DNA from: Cercis canadensis
Lineage: Eukaryota > Streptophyta > Magnoliopsida > Fabales > Fabaceae
Direction: 5' to 3'
Length of the DNA: 64,000 nucleotides
NCBI GenBank assembly: GCA_003255065.1
Contig: QAOA01003368.1
Location: 379,145 to 443,144 of the forward strand
Shown: in pieces, positions 54,954 to 64,000 of the stretch
How positions within the stretch are numbered: the stretch's first letter is position 1
How the letters are laid out: every line of letters begins with the position of its first letter
Made by a program: the position numbers and the translations under genes
The notes under the pieces: model-generated
Database searches by the model: none
Seen by the model: only the letters and a program-made list of their open reading frames with translations
What the model was told of the DNA's origin: nothing

Positions 54954-56695
54954 TCAGTCATGTCTTGTCTTTTTATCCGGAGTACCTTGGCCAAAAAACT
55001 CTTCGATTAAATTTGATGTAGGTAAAAAGTCAATATTTGTGGCCGAACCTGTTGAGTACCCAGGATACCAATCTTTGGTATCACAAGGGTCCAATAAATA
55101 AACATGCCCAGTCATATCATTGGATAAATCAAGTTTGCCAGTCATGCGAGGACTTTGATCACATTTAAATCCACTTGCATGTAAAGCAGGGCTAGGATCA
55201 ACAGGACTGCACTCAACCATATTGGTCTGACAATCAAAGGACATGCACGAGTCATCCTGGAAACCAAAATCTTCCTTAGCAGTACCTGGAGTCCCATCAA
55301 CCTGCTGATTGGGATCACACCAGCTCTCACTCTGTGAGTTCAGCTTGCATGCCACTGATATTTGACCAAACCCACTCTCTTCTTCAGTAGTGTTTCCCAT
55401 GTCATATCCAGCCCAAAAAATATCATTGCAGTTAGTGTCATTGTCACTATTGTCAACATCACCATCATCCTCTTCAGAATAATTATCTTGATTTTCTCTC
55501 TGGCCATCTTGATCATCAAGAGACTCAATGGCAGAGTCCTCTTCTGAAACATGAAAACCATAGAAGCCTGGATTGCTTGAGCGGTATTCATCATCATCAC
55601 TGTCAATATCCAGCAATCTAGATCTGTTCTGAGCAGCCCTTCTCCGAAGCATGAAGACGTTGAAGTAGTAGCTGACAATTTCCTTTTGGGTTCGTGAAGG
55701 GAACGTTGCTGACAACTGCTTCCAAAAATTTCTACCCAATGATGCAGGATTGGAGTAGACAACCTCATGAAATACATCCTCTTCTTCTTCACTCCATTTG
55801 AGTGCAACCTCTTCTCCCATGTCAATAAATCCCAAATTCACAAATTTTTCATGGCCAAAGGTCTTTCTCAAATTCTCACGTGCTTCCTTGACATGTTGTC
55901 GCACACATCTGATGGATCCACGATCCAGGCAATTACATTGTGTCCTGCCTTCTCCACCCTTCACACTCTTACAAGAGTGAAAGCTTAAGTCAGGCATTGA
56001 GATCAAAGAAGTCCCCATCAGCTTCTCTTCAACGTCATAATCAACAGTATTTTCAGAACCCGGATCGGAGGAGGACCGTTCAAAATTATCTGTTCCTGTG
56101 AACTCCGATTTCTTGTTTACTCTCCCCCTCCAGACTGGAATAATGGCTTGATGGTTTGGTCCAACAGGAACTGGTCTTCTTGGGGAGCGATCAAGAGTTG
56201 AATAGCCATCCTCCAGAGGAACAAATGCTTTCTGTGGAGAATTAAATTCCATGCAATCTGAAGAAACAGATGACAATGGTGTTGACCAGGACCCAGCATC
56301 ATCCTCACTAGAGCTACCGCTGAAGGGGCCACTATCCTTATCACCATTATGTGGAACTTCAGTGACAGTGTCTGTTTCAAGTGCATCATACCATCGAATA
56401 TTGTAAAAGCCATCTTTATCTTCACCTATTTACAAAACAAAGAAAATTCATCAGTATACTTCAACTAGGTGACATAAATTTCAATCGGATTATGGCTGAC
56501 TAAACTCTGTCTACAGAAAAAGAAAGATACAACAAAAGAGCATCACTTACCAGAAATAACAGGCTTCAGGGAGGCCTTGTTGGGAGTATCAATATCAACA
56601 AATGACACCAGATCATTATTGTATTCAAAACGTTTTGCCTGGTTAAAAGGAAAATCCTCAAATTCATTTGCCTCAAGAGGCCTTTTGTATCCCAT
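54954..56695 (-). CDS. ELM2 and SANT/MYB-like domain protein (2 coding exons)
   Basis: A nuclear protein of the plant ELM2-SANT family (Arabidopsis At1g26580/At1g13880/At2g03470 type), expected to bind histone-deacetylase or other chromatin complexes; no member's function is firmly set. Coding exons 56695-56551 and 56425-54954 join in frame to 538 residues, starting MGYKRPLEANEFEDFPFNQA. The ELM2-like block begins at about residue 132 (RPVPVGPNHQAIIPVW). A cysteine cluster follows at about 212-225 (CNCLDRGSIRC). The SANT domain is at about 255-313 (KWSEEEEDVFHEVV, FWKQLSATFPSRTQKEIVSYY). The C-terminal 220 residues are acidic, rich in Asp, Glu, Ser and Asn, and probably disordered. The ATG lies just after an acceptor at 56703, so the 5' UTR is spliced; the upstream exon is probably within 57840-58080. 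Annotation sometimes labels this family AT-rich-interaction-domain-like, but no ARID fold is visible. Confidence 0.88.
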
Positions 56696-56703
56696 CCTGG
56701 TTC

Positions 56704-58100
56704 TGCAAAAGAAAATCTAAGGGTTAATCCCATCAGTTGCAATTGACAGGGTGTGTGTGTGTGATTGAGAGAGAGAGAGAGGAGATTGTGATATCACAAT
56801 GAACAAAATCTGTGAAAAAAGCACCACTAACAATTTTGAACCTGTACTGAAAATAGCAGATCTGGTAATATCTTGTCATGGGAAAAGACCAAAAGAGTGG
56901 AACAAACTTCTAAATTCCGTACATATTCGACATAAGAAAGAAAGCATTCTTTGAAAAAAAATAAAAATAACCAGAGCTAATATCAGTATGCAGGAGTTGG
57001 GACTCTTACTACCCCTAACTCGACATACTGCACCAGACACGAAGATATGCAGGCTGCTAGAAAGCATATTTGCTCTAGTGACATGGACCAAGCCTGATAA
57101 ACTTAACGGAAGATAGACCCTATATAACTTTAAAGTAAGTATTTTAAAAATTAAACTCAATTAATGAACACAACCTGGCAGTGCACAGTAACAACTTTAT
57201 TTTAATTTTTGTTTCTTCTGTACTAATTTATGTCATACGTAAAAATCCTAAAATGTGCAACAAACTTACAATTATACATTATAAAATTAACAATAGATAT
57301 GTTTATATCTCCTTGAATACATTCCCATTCTCAACTATAATAATAACAATGACAGTGATGGCAGTGGCAATACTAATTATTTCTCACCTTACTAATTTCT
57401 TCAAATTCAAACTTTAGGCAACCCGCCCACACAGCACTTTGGGAGAAGAATAGAAGGTCAAACGAACACACACTTAAAAGCCCAATTAAGGAGAAATAGG
57501 CGAAGAACTAGACAATAGACGTACTTCCTCGACGTCTAGGACCGTATCCCCAACTGAATTTCACCAAATAAAAAAGCCCCAATTTTGTCTCGAAACCCTA
57601 ACCCTAGATTGTCGACCCACTACACAAGCTATGAAATTAAACACCAGACGACCACGAAGAGTCGTAAAAGGAGGAAAGAAATCAAACCCCTCAATCAATT
57701 TAACGAAACCCCCCAAGAAATTTACAGATCGACAAGCCCCAAAAAGTCGAACGCTACGAAACCCTAAATTTGCAATCGTGTCCCAAAATTATGTCAATTT
57801 GGAGCCAAATATCAGATGGCTAACGATGAAAACCAAGAATTCGTACCGAATATACAAGGGATAGAACGATTACAGAATCCTGACGGACCAAATCGAAACC
57901 CTAACCCTAGAAGATGAGAACGATCACCAAACGGAATCGATTTTGGGATCAAACGAGAGAGGAGAATGAGAATTGAACGAAATCGAGATTCGATTCAAGG
58001 ATTAGAAGCACTAATAAGAAAGAAATCGAGGCTCATAAGGAGGAAGATCGAACGAGGTATACAATGAAGGACGAGGTACGGTTCGTGCCTTTTCTACACG
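56704..58100 (-). other. 5' UTR intron and promoter side of the ELM2/SANT gene
   Basis: A 5' UTR intron ends at the acceptor beside 56703. It contains a GT repeat followed by a GA repeat at about 56750-56782 (plus strand). One plausible donor is GTACGAATTC near 57846 (minus strand). 57850-58080 is purine/pyrimidine-biased and looks like the 5' UTR exon. No TATA box is obvious. Confidence 0.5.
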
Positions 58101-58599
58101 AGATGGTCCGAAATAAAAACCGGGTTGTAGAACACAGCAGGGCTGACCTGGATTGGGCCCTTGATCAGCAAAACTGGCCCAGGGTTATGAAATTCCAATA
58201 ACACCCCTTTTTGCTGCCCTTTATTTTTGTTTTCTTTTCTTCTTATATATTAAGGTAAAATAATAAAAAGACAACCAAAAAAAAAAAGGACAAGTTAAAT
58301 AATATATAAAAGATTTATTCTCTCTCTTATATTTTTTTTACACGGAATGAAAATATATTTAATAAACTTTTTTATGCGAATTTTTATAATTCTTTTAGTA
58401 AAATTTACGGCTAAATTTTTTTGTGGCTAGCAATACCGTTCTCAAAAAAATATTTAGAATTTATTTTTTGAAAAATAATTTTTTTTTTGTAGTGTCTTAT
58501 TATTTTCATAATCCAATTATATTGTATATGGTCTATAAAAACAATTTAAACTGAAGTTACTATACAAATATTTGGACTCTTAGCAAACATAACATGGGT
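58101..58599. other. AT-rich intergenic sequence
   Basis: Nothing recognised apart from A/T homopolymers. Confidence 0.4.
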
Positions 58600-58614
58600 A
58601 AAGATATATCGGTT

Positions 58615-58802
58615 GACCAACAAGGTGTTGGCTCAGTGAAAATAAGTTGAGCCTCAAGGCGTTATAGGCCAAAAGTCTTGAATTCGAATCCTTGAAATTG
58701 CACTTGTTGAGAGAGATTTATCTGTTACTGCTTTCATCTCAAATAGGAATTAGTCTCATATCCAAATAGTGTATAGATATCTTGGGTGTAAACAAAAAAA
58801 AC
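58615..58802 (+). mobile_element. tRNA-derived SINE, family B, copy 2
   Basis: 188 bp with an A-box (TTGGCTCAGTGAAAATAAG), a B-box (GAATTCGAATCC) and an A-rich tail ending AAACAAAAAAAAC. A perfect 15-bp duplication AAAGATATATCGGTT flanks it at 58600-58614 and 58803-58817. The body matches the copy at 28160-28362 along its length. Confidence 0.92.
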
Positions 58803-59022
58803 AAAGATATATCGGTTCACAAATTTAATGTGTCAACACAAGAACCAAAGTCTTAAATTATAAGAAGATCATTCATATCAAAAAGTTTATAAGATTATAA
58901 TATCATTGTTCATTGTCTTACAGATTTGTGTGTTTTTAAATTATATGTTATGTAATTATTATTTCCTTCTTTATTAGTATGTCATCTTCTTAGTATAATT
59001 ATAATTGTTACTATTCTTATTA

Positions 59023-59409
59023 TTATTTTGTTGAGTAAAACCCTTTTTTAGTCCTTGAAAAATACAACTATTGACATATTCGTCCTTCAAAAATTTTTGG
59101 TGACAAATTAGTTCTTGAATTATTATTTCTCTGACAAATTAGTCCTCCGGTAGACAAAATTAGTGAAAAGAAAATGAAGACTTGAATGAGAAAAGGTGGG
59201 CTTAAACATTACTAGGCAAGATCAGTGAAAGAATTTTAGGAAAGGGGTCTGCAAGGGTCCAGAACTTTTTTCATTAAAGTACCAGAGGACTAATTTGTCA
59301 GACAGAATAATAATTTAAAGACCAATTTGTCACTGAAAATTTTTAAAGGACGAATTTGTCAGTAATTATATTTTTCAAGGACTAAAAAAGGGTTTACTCT
59401 TATTTTGTT
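59023..59409. mobile_element. MULE-like MITE with 10-bp target duplication
   Basis: Element body 59033-59399 (367 bp). The ends are GAGTAAAACCCTTTTTTAGT and its near-perfect complement CTAAAAAAGGGTTTACTC, with further internal complementarity (CAAATTAGTTCTTGAATTAT against ATAATTTAAAGACCAATTTG). TTATTTTGTT flanks both ends (59023-59032 and 59400-59409). A 9-10 bp duplication fits Mutator-like elements. There is no ORF. Confidence 0.88.
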
Positions 59410-59985
59410 ATATGATAGAGGAAGTCAATTTTCTAGTTAAAAACATTTAAAGATTGAACTCAACTTTATAGAAAATTAATTGAACCAGTTGTTCTATATT
59501 TCTTGATATTGTTATATTTTGATCATGGTTAGTATTCTTTATAGATTTAATATGATTAGGCAATATTTTTAGTTGAATAAAAAAGTAGCACATAAAAAAT
59601 GTAAGTGATTAAAAAGCATCTATTTTGTTCTTAAGGGACACCTAAATACTGAATACTTAATATTTTATTGTAAAGGTATTAAGTTCAAATCTCATAAAAA
59701 ACATATGGGAGAGATTTTAGAAGGAGATAAATTACTCCTATTATATAGCCTTTGATAAACTAAAAAAAAATAAAGAATCTATTCTTATAGTTTTCCCATA
59801 AACTCTATATATGATATAGGGTGATAAAATTAATGCTCATCTAAAGTGGTCTCTTTACCAAAATATTAAAAAAAAATCATTCAAGATAGTCCGAATCACA
59901 AAAGATAAAAACATGGAATGTACATCAAACATGGCTGCTATTCCTCATAATATAGAAGCAAGTTAAACGTTCTGAATCAAACTTG
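59410..59985. other. AT-rich intergenic sequence
   Basis: No gene or repeat was recognised. Confidence 0.4.
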
Positions 59986-60140
59986 AAGGTTTAGTTTGGT
60001 GATAAGGATATAATCAAAGTTTAAATTTTGAGTCCAACAACTAGACCCTAAATATATCAGGTCAATGTAAAGACGTACCCTTAAAATTACTTGAAAAAAA
60101 AATTTTTATTTCGATACATAAAAACTAACCCAAAGATAAC
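59986..60140 (+). mobile_element. Degenerate SINE-like element, family C, copy 2
   Basis: Starts AAGGTTTAGTTTGGTGATAA and ends ATAAAAACTAACCCAAAGAT. Blocks CAGGTCAATGTAAAGA and CTTAAAATTACTTG match 37406-37624 in order. No target duplication was found. Confidence 0.55.
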
Positions 60141-60590
60141 TTGCCATCTAAGAAAAAAAATAACAAGGAACACTCTGAATCAATTTTCAATAGCAGTTGT
60201 CTAGTATGGGGGGTCTTGCTTGACCAGATTATTTCTTCAGGGGCGTGAGTATATTTGAGAGAGAGAGAGAATAAAAAATATGGCATCCCATCATATACTC
60301 AATTAATAAATAAAAAAAAAAAAAAAAAGGAGCGATAGTCACTGTATTAAATTCTCTTCAGCTCTCATTTATTACAATAAAGCAGGTCAAGAAATAAAGG
60401 ATTTTTGGCTAGCTAAAAACATTTAGGAGCTACTATGACATAAAACTTGATGAAATAAAATTTAGTATAGGAGAGACGACATCATGAGAAACCTAATAAC
60501 AAAAAGAGCAGAATATGAGGAAGGGGATATTCTCTGTGAAATACCAATAAATTCAATCCTAAAAAAGCGAGGCCAGATTCTGTTTTTGCT
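60141..60590. other. 3' flank of the UDP-glucose dehydrogenase gene
   Basis: Contains a GA repeat near 60258-60270, an A run near 60311-60328 and the likely 3' UTR of the minus-strand gene. Confidence 0.5.
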
Positions 60591-62033
60591 TTAGGCCACA
60601 GCAGGCATGTCCTTGAGCCATGGATCCAAAGGCTTACCAATGGAATAAACTATGAAGCCAATTTTCCTGACCTTTTCAACATCCACAACATTCCGGCCAT
60701 CAAATATAAATGCAGGCTTCTGCATGCTATCATAGATCTTCTGGAAATCAAGAGCTTTGAACTCGTCCCACTCAGTGAGAATGCAAATTCCATGTGCATC
60801 CTTTGTTGCCTCATAGGCATCCCAAACAACAGCTACTTGCTTGATGGAAGTTGGGCTTGCTGGTTGAAGATGAACTGGATGGTCCCAATCAAACTTCTTC
60901 ATTGAAAGATCCCTTTGGATTTGGTCTTCAGTAACCTGTGGATCATAGATGCTCAACCTAGCCCTGTCTCCCAACAGCCCCTTGCACACATCAATGGCTG
61001 GGGTCTCCCTTGTGTCACCAGTGTCCTTCTTGAAAGCAAAACCCAGAACGGCAATTTTCTTACCTGACACTGTGTTGAACATTGAGGAAACAATTCGGTT
61101 CACAAACCGGGATTTCTGGTAGTCATTCACCTTAATCACCTGTTTCCAGTAATTTGCTACCTCAGGAAGGCCATTGCACTCACAGATATAGACCAAGTTC
61201 AAGATGTCCTTCTGGAAGCAAGATCCACCGAAACCAACACTGGCGTTCAAGAACTTGGGTCCAATTCTTGAGTCATAGCCAACTGAGTGTGCTACCTCCG
61301 AGACATCAGCACCAGTTGCCTCACAGATTGCCGACATGGCATTCACGGAAGAGATCCTCTGCGCCAGAAAAGCATTGGCTGCAAGTTTTGAGAGTTCAGC
61401 AGACCACAAGTTGGTGCAAAGGATACGATCAACAGGGACCCAATGGGAATATACATCTTTCAGTGCTTGTATAGCCTTTGCACCTTCTGAGGTCTCCCTG
61501 CCTCCAATAAGGACTCGATCAGGGTCAAACAGGTCTTTAATTGCTGTACCCTCAGCAAGAAATTCTGGGTTGGACAGGATTGTGAAATTGATGCCTTTCC
61601 TATTGTGGGTCAGAATCCTTTCAATTGCCTCTGCTGTTTTAACTGGGACAGTTGATTTTTCAACCACAATTTTGTCAGATGTTGAAACATCAGCAATCAT
61701 CCGAGCAGCACTCTCCCAATAGGTTAGGTCAGCTGCTTTGCCAGCTCCAAGCCCCTGAGTTTTTGTAGGGGTGTTAACTGAGACAAACACTATATCAGCC
61801 TCAGCAACATGCTTCTCCACATCAGTGCTAAAGAAAAGGTTCTTTCCACGGCACTGCTTCACCACGTCATCAAGGCCGGGCTCATAGATAGGGAGGTGAT
61901 CGCTGTTCCATGCACTAATTCGCGCTTGAGAGATATCCACTACAGCTACTGAGATTTCTGGACACTTCAAGGCAATCACAGCCATGGTTGGACCACCAAC
62001 ATAGCCAGCTCCAATGCAGCAAATCTTCACCAT
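60591..62033 (-). CDS. UGD: UDP-glucose 6-dehydrogenase
   Basis: Oxidises UDP-glucose to UDP-glucuronate in two NAD-dependent steps in the cytosol, feeding UDP-xylose, UDP-arabinose and UDP-galacturonate for cell-wall pectin and hemicellulose. One uninterrupted coding exon of 480 residues, the exact plant family length. The N-terminal Rossmann motif GAGYVGG is at residues 8-14. The catalytic cysteine is C272 in [10 protein letters not shown]. The second nucleotide-binding domain follows ([20 protein letters not shown]), and the C-terminus is [11 protein letters not shown]. All family landmarks are intact. The ATG at 62033 gives the canonical [15 protein letters not shown] 5' UTR intron of about 715 bp (62054-62768) precedes it, as in other plant UGD genes. 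Which of the several plant paralogues it is cannot be told. Confidence 0.98.
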   Translation of the reverse strand: MVKICCIGAGYVGGPTMAVIALKCPEISVAVVDISQARISAWNSDHLPIYEPGLDDVVKQCRGKNLFFSTDVEKHVAEADIVFVSVNTPTKTQGLGAGKAADLTYWESAARMIADVSTSDKIVVEKSTVPVKTAEAIERILTHNRKGINFTILSNPEFLAEGTAIKDLFDPDRVLIGGRETSEGAKAIQALKDVYSHWVPVDRILCTNLWSAELSKLAANAFLAQRISSVNAMSAICEATGADVSEVAHSVGYDSRIGPKFLNASVGFGGSCFQKDILNLVYICECNGLPEVANYWKQVIKVNDYQKSRFVNRIVSSMFNTVSGKKIAVLGFAFKKDTGDTRETPAIDVCKGLLGDRARLSIYDPQVTEDQIQRDLSMKKFDWDHPVHLQPASPTSIKQVAVVWDAYEATKDAHGICILTEWDEFKALDFQKIYDSMQKPAFIFDGRNVVDVEKVRKIGFIVYSIGKPLDPWLKDMPAVA

Positions 62034-62053
62034 TTTTATTTGTTCTCAGTAGC

Positions 62054-62768
62054 CTGTACAACAGAAGGGTCAAACTCAAATAACATAGATAAACAGAAAT
62101 TCACTTCCCAATGTTTATCACCAGCTAATAGGAAATTATATCAAGCACCGAAGCTGAACAATTGAAAGTTTTTGGAAAAGGGGATAAATTTTCAGGGAGG
62201 AAAAATGGGAGAAAAACAAAGAATGTCGTCAAATCAGCTGCACGGGTCATCCAATATCTAGTTATAATTAGGAGAGAGGCAGAGAGATTTTGAGAATTAT
62301 AATGAACATATAAATGCATAGATATACGCATGCAGAGAATGATGTATAGTTTTCAATTTGATAAAAGGCTCGTAGATCCAGATGTTTGTCTCCAAGGAAA
62401 TGAAAATGCTCAAATGGAATCTAATTCTTCTACTGCTTAGCTCATCCATCATTGGTTTCCACAAACACATGCATATCTATACAATAAACAAGAGACAAAT
62501 TCCAGAATCTAAATCCCAATAATAAATTCAGCTACCAGATCTACGACAATTTTTATGACAACACCCAACCTATCACCACAAACAGACAATTTCGCCCCCC
62601 GCTTACAAATCCAACAAAAAAGAAATCAAGCCCAAATGACAAAAGAGAAGAACAAACAATTCCAGAAAAACCCACAACGAGAAAACACAAATCAGAGTAG
62701 CCCAGAAGCTAAATCCAGCTGAAACCAAAGAAAGTTAGCAAATTTACGAACAGAAAGTAATCAATTAC
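62054..62768 (-). other. 5' UTR intron of UGD
   Basis: Donor CAAG|GTAATTGATT at 62769/62768 and acceptor TTGTACAG|GC at 62054/62053 (minus strand). ORFs inside (62125-62331) are chance frames. Confidence 0.75.
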
Positions 62769-62913
62769 CTTGAACAGCACCCTCGATTTGGTTTGGTACT
62801 TGAGAAATAATGGGTGAAAAGAGGAACCAAGAGATCTGATCAAGAAGAAAAAGTAAATGGAAGAAGAGAGAGCTTCTTCTGCCGAGGAATGAGAAAAACT
62901 GAAGACCCGCAAG

Positions 62914-62923
62914 TTTATATATA
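62914..62923 (-). promoter_or_regulatory. TATA box of UGD
   Basis: The minus strand reads TATATATAAA, about 145 bases upstream of the 5' UTR intron donor. Transcription would start near 62885-62890. Confidence 0.65.
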
Positions 62924-62959
62924 CACACTGAGCCATACACCAACCCAGTCACCACCAAG

Positions 62960-64000
62960 ATCTAACCCGCTCAGATTTCCGTGAAAAAAGCATTAGTACC
63001 AATACCATTATGTTCAACACGTTTTCGTTTTGTCATTTGCGACCCTCTCAGTGCTCTCACTCATGATCCTACCTTAAGCCGCCAACACACCACACGGTAA
63101 TTAATCAATTGTTTATTAATTTAACTGAAAATTTATATTGTTTTATAAGTTCTACAAGATTAATTTTTTTAAAATTTTTCTATTTTTCTGTTGAAGAGAT
63201 CGTGAATATTTTTATTCTGTTTGATTTTTATACTCTGTGTTAGCTTAGAAGGTTCAAGTTAGTTACTGGTGGATCCAATGACATCATTCTGTATAAATTA
63301 TGGAATCTGGATCACTTTATTTATTTATTTATTTAGAACATCATAGTACTAATTTTGGCTGCACGTATTCAATATTCAAATTAATTATAAATTCTTTTTT
63401 GTGAAAAAACATTATATATATGGGCATTTGAAAAAAAAAATAACAGCTTTTTTTTTGTCTTTTGGATTAGGGACATAAGAAGAGCACACAATTCCTCCAC
63501 CGACAGAAATCATACACAGTTACAAAATTGAGATTTTTGTTTGTTTTTTCCTTTCTCCCCCTTCAAAGAATGGGAGACTTGTGTTGTGTGCCTCTCTTCC
63601 TTCTCATCTCACCCAAGGGGAAGTTTATTGAATAATTTTAATAATCATGTTTGGTATACAATTTTAAAAGAAATTAAAAGAGGAATAAAGTGAGTTGTTT
63701 TCGTGTATATTCTCACTAATAATAAATTTCAAGTACCAAACATAACAATGAAATGAAATGCTATTTATGATGGAATCAAACATTGAAAATAAATAGTAAT
63801 TCAATCCTAACTTATTCTATTCCTGTTCGAATTCTGCCTAATTTAATTTTGTGCATCAAATTTATTCATATGTCAATAAATATCATTTCGTTATAAATAT
63901 CATGTAATAACCTTTTACAATTTACCTTCAAAAAAGCTCAGCTATTATCATATAAAAAAACAATTAGCTATTAAATTATTTAATTTACCAAATATAAATA
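62960..64000. other. Upstream flank of UGD, no gene recognised
   Basis: AT-rich sequence with short ATTT repeats near 63320. The first few hundred bases should contain UGD regulatory sequence. Confidence 0.4.

Noticed and set aside
61154-61722. Plus-strand frames opposite UGD
   Set aside because: Antisense shadows of a conserved coding exon.

Overview
The window is nuclear DNA of a eudicot plant, probably a rosid; I cannot name the genus. The support is AT-rich sequence with intron-rich genes, plant-only families (a plastidial glucan phosphorylase, a group IIc WRKY factor, alkenal/double-bond reductases, a DLN-type EAR zinc finger) and plant-type transposons. It comes from a draft assembly with N runs at 12005, 24171-24811, 32018, 37552 and 54694-54697.

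Layout from left to right: a SNAP33-type SNARE gene (minus, 669-2170); a 15-exon plastidial alpha-glucan phosphorylase (plus, 4564-11215); an 8 kb gene-poor stretch with two copies of one foldback MITE family; a Ty1/copia LTR retrotransposon (minus, 19354-25564) with matching LTRs, a 5-bp target duplication, a tRNA-Met-type primer site and broken coding regions; a gene-poor stretch with a SINE; WRKY57 (plus, 30617-33538); a further 4.6 kb without a recognisable gene; two tandem double-bond reductase genes (plus, 38189-40688 and 42911-44686); a three-finger C2H2 repressor-type gene (minus, 49309-50826); an ELM2/SANT chromatin-type gene (minus, 54954-56695); a gene-poor stretch with two SINEs and a MULE-like MITE; and UDP-glucose 6-dehydrogenase (minus, 60591-62033).

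Apart from the tandem reductase pair the genes look functionally unrelated, as is usual for plant chromosomes. The phosphorylase acts in plastid starch metabolism, UDP-glucose dehydrogenase in cell-wall precursor supply, the SNARE in secretory membrane fusion, and the WRKY, zinc-finger and ELM2/SANT proteins in transcription.

I found no clear new biological system. The most informative structure is in the repeats. The reductase pair is a segmental duplication in which one copy gained two MITEs, with an empty site still readable in its sister. One of those MITEs carries an array of near-palindromic modules. At three of the five N positions the flanking sequence is duplicated, which points to unmerged contig ends rather than real repeats; this makes the retrotransposon appear about 1 kb too long.
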